Below, piece after piece: positions 60,191-64,000 of a DNA stretch of 64,000 nt. The notes beneath the pieces are model-generated. The model was not told the origin of the DNA. It ran no database searches and worked only from the letters and a program-made list of their open reading frames with translations. The stretch is from contig NZ_LAVA02000015.1 in the NCBI RefSeq assembly GCF_000974985.2, forward strand, positions 1 through 64,000, in the 5' to 3' direction. A program made the position numbers and the translations under genes. Position 1 is the first letter of the stretch; each line of letters starts with the position of its first letter. The stretch comes from Streptomyces mangrovisoli (GTDB taxonomy: Bacteria > Actinomycetota > Actinomycetes > Streptomycetales > Streptomycetaceae).

Positions 60191-60955
60191 ATGAGCCGGC
60201 ATGACGAGGCGTCGGGGAGCGGCGGGCCCGCACCGGACGCGTCCGGGAGCGACGGGCTTGCAGCGGACGCCTCGGGGAGCGACGGGCTTGCAGCGGACGC
60301 GGACGTCCTCACGGGGCGAGTGGTGGTACGGCTGCTGCTGGTGCTCACCGCGACGGCGGGCAGCCTGGACGCCGTCTGCGTCACGTCGCTCGACGGGATG
60401 TTCGCCAGCGTCATCACCGGCAACCTCGTCCAGCTGGGCCGCGCCGTCGTGGCCGTGAACGGCAGGCTCGTCCTCGCCGCGGCGGTGGCCGTGGGCTGCT
60501 ACGCGCTGGGTGTGCTGGTCGCCGCAACGGTCCTGCGGGGCCTGGACGCGGGGTGGCACCGGCGGACCAGCCTGCTGGTGGCCGCCGAAGCGGCGCTGGT
60601 GGCCGCGGTGACCGCCGGCTGGCTGGCGGCGGACGGGCGACCCGGCCATGCCCTGGCGGTACCGATGCTCGGCTGCGCCGGGGCCGCCATGGGCGTGCAG
60701 TCGGCGGTGACCGGCAGTTGCGGCGCGCCGGGCGTGTCCACCACCTACCTGACGGGCACGCTCACCGGACTCTTCGGGGGCCTCGGCGGCACGCCGCGCC
60801 GCTTCGACCGGGAGGCCGCGACCCGGCTGCTGACGTTTCTGGGCGCGGCGGCGGGAGGAGCGCTGCTGCTGCGGTTCACGCCGCTGTGGGCTCCGCTCCT
60901 CCCGCTCGCGCTGGTGACCGCCGTCGCGCTGACCGCCGAACGGGCGCGCGCCTGA
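60191..60955 (+). CDS. DUF1275 (YoaK-like) membrane protein
   Basis: 254 aa from ATG at 60191. A 35-residue repetitive, acidic N-terminal tail is followed by six hydrophobic segments. VRLLLVLTATAGSLDAVCVTSLDGMFASVITGNLVQLGRAVV is the DUF1275 signature (also in YoaK), and AAMGVQSAVTGSCGAPGVSTTYLTGTLTGLFGGL is its second motif. Function unknown; a transporter-like role is assumed for the family. It converges on the catalase gene with a 12-bp gap. Confidence 0.9.
   Translation: MSRHDEASGSGGPAPDASGSDGLAADASGSDGLAADADVLTGRVVVRLLLVLTATAGSLDAVCVTSLDGMFASVITGNLVQLGRAVVAVNGRLVLAAAVAVGCYALGVLVAATVLRGLDAGWHRRTSLLVAAEAALVAAVTAGWLAADGRPGHALAVPMLGCAGAAMGVQSAVTGSCGAPGVSTTYLTGTLTGLFGGLGGTPRRFDREAATRLLTFLGAAAGGALLLRFTPLWAPLLPLALVTAVALTAERARA
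60211..60300 (+). repeat. Three-copy 30-bp tandem repeat in the DUF1275 gene
   Basis: Units start at 60211, 60241 and 60271 (core GGGGAGCGACGGGCTTGCAG); the last two are nearly identical. They encode ASGSDGLAAD-type decapeptides in the N-terminal tail. Confidence 0.9.
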
Positions 60956-60967
60956 CGGCCGTACGCC

Positions 60968-62488
60968 CTACGCCTTGTCCTGCAGGGAGCTCCGCGCCGG
61001 GTTCCCCTGTTCGGCGGCCTTGGGGTCCTTCTCGGCGGCCTTCGCGCGGACGCCCTCCTCGATGCGGTCGCCGATGCTCTTGTCGATGTTCGACCAGTAC
61101 GTGAAGGCGCGCTCCAGGACCGTCTCGCTGACGCCGTTGAGGAGATGGCCGACGACGTTGTCGACCAGGCGGTCCCGGGCGGCGTCGTCCAGCACCTCGC
61201 GGACCATCGTGCCCGCCTGCCCCCAGTCGTCGTCCTCCGGGTGCGACACGTAGGCCGCCCGCGTGATCTCGCCGTCCGCCTCCCAGCTCGGCGGGGTGCC
61301 GTAGCGGGCGGTGTCGGCGGCTGGGCCGCCCTTGGAGTTGGGGGCGTAGACCGGATCGGTGGTCTTCCGGTACGCCATCGCCCCGTCCTTGGAGTAGGTG
61401 TGGACGTCGGCCACGGGAGCGTTGACGGGCAGCTGCTGGTAGTTGCCGCCGATCCGGTGACGGTGGGCGTCCGCGTAGGAGAACAGCCGGGCCAGCAGCA
61501 TCCGGTCCGGGCTCGGGCCGATGCCGGGCACGAAGTTGTTCGGCTGGAAGGCCGCCTGCTCGATCTCGGCGTGGTTGTCGGTCGGGTTGCGGTCGAGGGT
61601 CATCCGGCCGACCGGGATGAGCGGATAGTCGCCGTGCGGCCACACCTTGGTGAGGTCGAACGGGTTGAACCGGTAGCCGGCGGCCTCGGCGTACGGCATG
61701 ACCTGCACGTACAGCGTCCAGCTGGGGAAGTCTCCGTCGCGGATGTGCTCGAAGAGATCCCGCGTGTGGTAGTCCGTGTCGACCGCGGCCATCTGGTCGG
61801 CCTCGTGCTGGGTGAAGAACTCGATGCCCTGGTCGGTCTTGAAGTGGTACTTCACCCAGAACCGCTCACCGCTCGCGTTGATCCACATGTAGGTGTGCGA
61901 CGTGTAGCCGTTCATGTGGCGCCAGGTCCGCGGGACGCCCCGGTCCCCCATCAGCCAGGTGACCTGGTGCGCGGACTCCGGGGAGAGGGTCCAGAAGTCC
62001 CACTGCATGTCGTGGTCGCGCAGGTTGTTGTCGGCGCGGCGCTTCTGGGACCGGATGAAGTGCTGGAACTTCATCGGGTCCTTCACGAAGAAGACCGGCG
62101 TGTTGTTGCCGACCATGTCGTAGTTGCCTTCGCTCGTGTAGAACTTGAGCGCGAAGCCCCGCGGGTCCCGCCAGGTGTCCGGGCTCCCGCGCTCCCCCGC
62201 GACGGTCGAGAACCGTGCGACGAGGTCGGTGCGCGTGCCGGGCTGGAACAGCGCCGCCTTGGTGTACGCGCTGACGTCGTGGGTCACCTCGAAGTGGCCG
62301 AAGGCGCCGCTTCCCTTGGCGTGCGGCTGGCGCTCCGGTATCCGCTCCCGGTTGAACTGGGCCATCTGCTCGATGAGGTAGGCGTCCTGGAGCAGGATCG
62401 GGCCACCCGGGCCCACGGTCAGCGAATGCTCGTCGCTCTCCACCGGGGCGCCGGAGTCCGTCGTGGTCGCGGGGTGGATCTCCGTCAT
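60968..62488 (-). CDS. katA: Heme catalase (small-subunit type)
   Basis: 506 aa from ATG at 62488. Catalytic histidine in [23 protein letters not shown], asparagine in [16 protein letters not shown], and the heme-ligand tyrosine in [23 protein letters not shown]. The length fits small-subunit clade 3 catalases that split H2O2 in the cytoplasm. No OxyR or CatR gene is adjacent. Confidence 0.96.
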   Translation of the reverse strand: MTEIHPATTTDSGAPVESDEHSLTVGPGGPILLQDAYLIEQMAQFNRERIPERQPHAKGSGAFGHFEVTHDVSAYTKAALFQPGTRTDLVARFSTVAGERGSPDTWRDPRGFALKFYTSEGNYDMVGNNTPVFFVKDPMKFQHFIRSQKRRADNNLRDHDMQWDFWTLSPESAHQVTWLMGDRGVPRTWRHMNGYTSHTYMWINASGERFWVKYHFKTDQGIEFFTQHEADQMAAVDTDYHTRDLFEHIRDGDFPSWTLYVQVMPYAEAAGYRFNPFDLTKVWPHGDYPLIPVGRMTLDRNPTDNHAEIEQAAFQPNNFVPGIGPSPDRMLLARLFSYADAHRHRIGGNYQQLPVNAPVADVHTYSKDGAMAYRKTTDPVYAPNSKGGPAADTARYGTPPSWEADGEITRAAYVSHPEDDDWGQAGTMVREVLDDAARDRLVDNVVGHLLNGVSETVLERAFTYWSNIDKSIGDRIEEGVRAKAAEKDPKAAEQGNPARSSLQDKA

Positions 62489-62691
62489 GAGTCGGCCTTT
62501 CGTCGTACGAGCGATGCCGAGCCCGTCACGGGAGGACGGGGACGGACCGGGCACCCTGGCGCGACGGTGTCGCGCGGGTCCGGTCGCACTCGGCTCCGAC
62601 CATGCGCGTGACCGGATACGGCGGGGTCAAACACCCCCGCCGCGCCCTTCACGCACAGGGGTCAGGGACTCACCCGGCGCAGCGCGGCACG

Positions 62692-63225
62692 TCACGCGCC
62701 GTCGTCGAGGAGTGACGCCAGCTCACCGGCCGACTCCGGGGTCAGCCGGTAGAACCCCTGAAGGCTGACGGCACGCTCCAGTCGGCCGTCCACGACGTAC
62801 TTCAGGTTGCGGGTACGGCCCCTCTGGTTGCGCCAGGTGAGCCCGGGCAGCAGCTCGCCGGGTATCGGCAGGTCGAACCGCACGGGCGTCGCGTCCACAT
62901 GTACGGCCGCCGCTCCGCAGCCGCCGGCGCCGAGCATGGACCAGTCGTCGTGCCCGGGGAACGCCGGGTCGCGCCAACTCCCGGGAGCCTCGCCGCAGCA
63001 CGCGCCCCGCTCCAGGTCGACCACCCGCATCCGGCTCACGACGTACACCACGCCCCGGTTCACGTGCACCGCGTACACCTCGTCGCCGGGCTTGGCGCCG
63101 GACCAGGCCGGAAGGGAGCTGTGCGCCCCGCCGAAGGCGACCGGCGGGCGCTGTCCGACCCGGCCCCCGTTGCGCAGGGCCCGGCAGGTGTCGTGGGTCC
63201 ACAGGACCGTGAAGGCGTCTGACAT
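62692..63225 (-). CDS. Conserved hypothetical protein
   Basis: 177 aa from ATG at 63225. MSDAFTVLWTHDTCRALRNGGRVGQRPPVAFGGAHSSLPAWSGAKPGDEVYAVHVNRGVVYVVSRMRVVDLERG has beta-barrel character, like a small PUA- or EVE-type fold, then CCGEAPGSW, PIPGELLPGLTWRNQRGRTRNLKYVVDGRLERAVSLQGFYRLTPESAGEL. No known catalytic motif. It resembles Streptomyces proteins of unknown function. Stands alone between catalase and the Lrp gene. Confidence 0.7.
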   Translation of the reverse strand: MSDAFTVLWTHDTCRALRNGGRVGQRPPVAFGGAHSSLPAWSGAKPGDEVYAVHVNRGVVYVVSRMRVVDLERGACCGEAPGSWRDPAFPGHDDWSMLGAGGCGAAAVHVDATPVRFDLPIPGELLPGLTWRNQRGRTRNLKYVVDGRLERAVSLQGFYRLTPESAGELASLLDDGA

Positions 63226-63371
63226 GCCGTGATCGTAAAGAGGGGCACTGACATTGCGGTCCGTCCGCCGGGCCCTGCCCCGGGGCCGGGCGCCGCCCCG
63301 CGTCCGGGCGTGGCGCCGCCCCGGCCCGGGAGGCGTCACCGGGACGGGTTTCGCAGCCGGCCCGGGACGCG

Positions 63372-64000
63372 CTACCGGGACGGGCTGCGCAGCCGTTCCA
63401 GCAGTGCCGCCTCCGCGTCGCCCGCGCCGGTGTCGTCCCAGAGGTCCGACAGCGGCACCGAGCGCAGCAGCCTGCCGTCCGGGTCGAGGACCTGGCCCGC
63501 GTGCTTGAGCTGCCACAGGGTCACCGAGCGGTCCTTGACCTCCAGCCCGGGGACGCGTTTGACCAGCGACGCCTCGAAGGGCTGGATGTCGTCGACCGAC
63601 CGCAGCCAGACGGTCGTCATGAGATTGCACGGGCCCGACAGCGACGCGCACAGCCGGGTCTCGCGCATCGCGGACAGCAGTGCCACCACGCGGGCGCTGT
63701 CCGCGGCGGGGACCGTGCCCAGCAGCGTCGCGCTGACCGGCCATCCCGACACCGAGCGGGCGGCCTCGCACCGGTAGGAGATCGCGCGCGCCGCGTCCAG
63801 CCGGGCCAGTCTGCGGCGTACGGTCGTCGGGCTGAGTCCCGCGGCGCGCGCGAGCCGTTCCACGCTCTGCCGTACGTCCTGCGCGAGCAGCATCACCAGT
63901 TCGCGGTCCCCGGCGCCGAGCGTCACCGCGGCCGGGGCGGCCGCCGGGGCGGGCTCCCGTGCCGCACCGTGCGGTGCGCCCTGGGGCGCGCCGTGCAGCC
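63372..64000 (-). CDS. Lrp/AsnC family regulator, C-terminal part (runs off the window)
   Basis: The frame is open to the window edge, with no stop before the linker GLHGAPQGAPHGAAREPAPAAAP. The visible part holds one AsnC helix-turn-helix (RELVMLLAQDVRQSVERLARAAGLSPTTVRRRLARLDAARAISYRCE) and one ligand domain (SGWPVSATLLGTVPAADSARVVALLSAMRETRLCASLSGPCNLMTTVWLRSVDDIQPFEASL). Streptomyces often carries double Lrp proteins of about 330-360 aa; the Ala/Pro linker suggests this is the second half of one. GTG at 63926 would give a 184-aa single-domain protein instead. Confidence 0.75.
   Translation of the reverse strand, partial: LHGAPQGAPHGAAREPAPAAAPAAVTLGAGDRELVMLLAQDVRQSVERLARAAGLSPTTVRRRLARLDAARAISYRCEAARSVSGWPVSATLLGTVPAADSARVVALLSAMRETRLCASLSGPCNLMTTVWLRSVDDIQPFEASLVKRVPGLEVKDRSVTLWQLKHAGQVLDPDGRLLRSVPLSDLWDDTGAGDAEAALLERLRSPSR

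Overview
The window looks like Streptomyces chromosome. GC content is very high, GTG starts are frequent, genes are tightly packed and often share ATGA or GTGA overlaps, and many families are typical of Streptomyces (ECF sigma fusions, HxlR, ROK, double Lrp/AsnC, Rv1733c-like, TerD, RsbW-like ATPases). I see about 55 genes. I see no rRNA, tRNA, CRISPR array, prophage or insertion sequence. It reads as an accessory or chromosome-arm mix of regulation, transport, carbohydrate use and secondary oxidations.

Layout. (1) 1-3.3 kb: an ECF sigma factor fused through a membrane segment to a GH128 glucanase domain lies divergent from a secreted thaumatin-like protein, a possible beta-1,3-glucan sensing and attack module. 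(2) 3.4-8.4 kb: an MHS-type transporter, a GAF/PucR regulator, a 3-hydroxybutyrate dehydrogenase and a Nudix hydrolase. (3) 8.5-18.4 kb: envelope genes: apolipoprotein N-acyltransferase, an O-antigen-ligase-like membrane protein, a PH-like membrane protein, a glutamate-racemase-like protein, an HpnB-like glycosyltransferase, a two-domain TerD protein, a MOSC protein and an Rv1733c-like protein. (4) 18.6-28.2 kb: a beta-helix/AAA+ fusion, a membrane hydrolase, a DeoR regulator, an SRPBCC protein, a Cds1-like PLP enzyme and an RsbW-like ATPase, ending in a cluster of Streptomyces palindromic repeats. (5) 28.2-34.7 kb: a SHOCT/ABC exporter operon, divergent from a TetR-cupin-DUF4865-phosphotriesterase-like operon. 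(6) 34.8-41.1 kb: a ROK regulator, AlkB, an RlmG-like methyltransferase, and an amino-sugar-type locus (class II aldolase, SIS isomerase, AgaR-like regulator). (7) 41.2-45.2 kb: an unknown protein, a Fic/Doc-like protein and a beta-solenoid membrane protein, all in one direction. (8) 45.3-53.5 kb: a secreted propeller, a methyltransferase carrying an internal minisatellite coupled to a PhyH dioxygenase, an MFS gene with a leaderless-type promoter, an RpiB-like isomerase, a bactofilin-like protein, and a frameshifted DHA2 efflux pump under an HxlR regulator. (9) 53.6-64 kb: a GH106 rhamnosidase with LacI-type operators, an MFS-USP fusion, an alpha/beta hydrolase, a DUF1275 protein, catalase, and part of an Lrp regulator running off the edge.

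The most interesting items are the sigma/GH128 fusion facing the thaumatin-like gene, the Fic/partner/solenoid operon, the hypervariable-looking 30-bp minisatellite inside a methyltransferase, the beta-helix/AAA+ fusion, and a recurring theme of short tandem repeats (7, 27, 30, 34 and 36 bp) in genes and spacers. Function calls rest on motif recognition by eye; no database search was possible.
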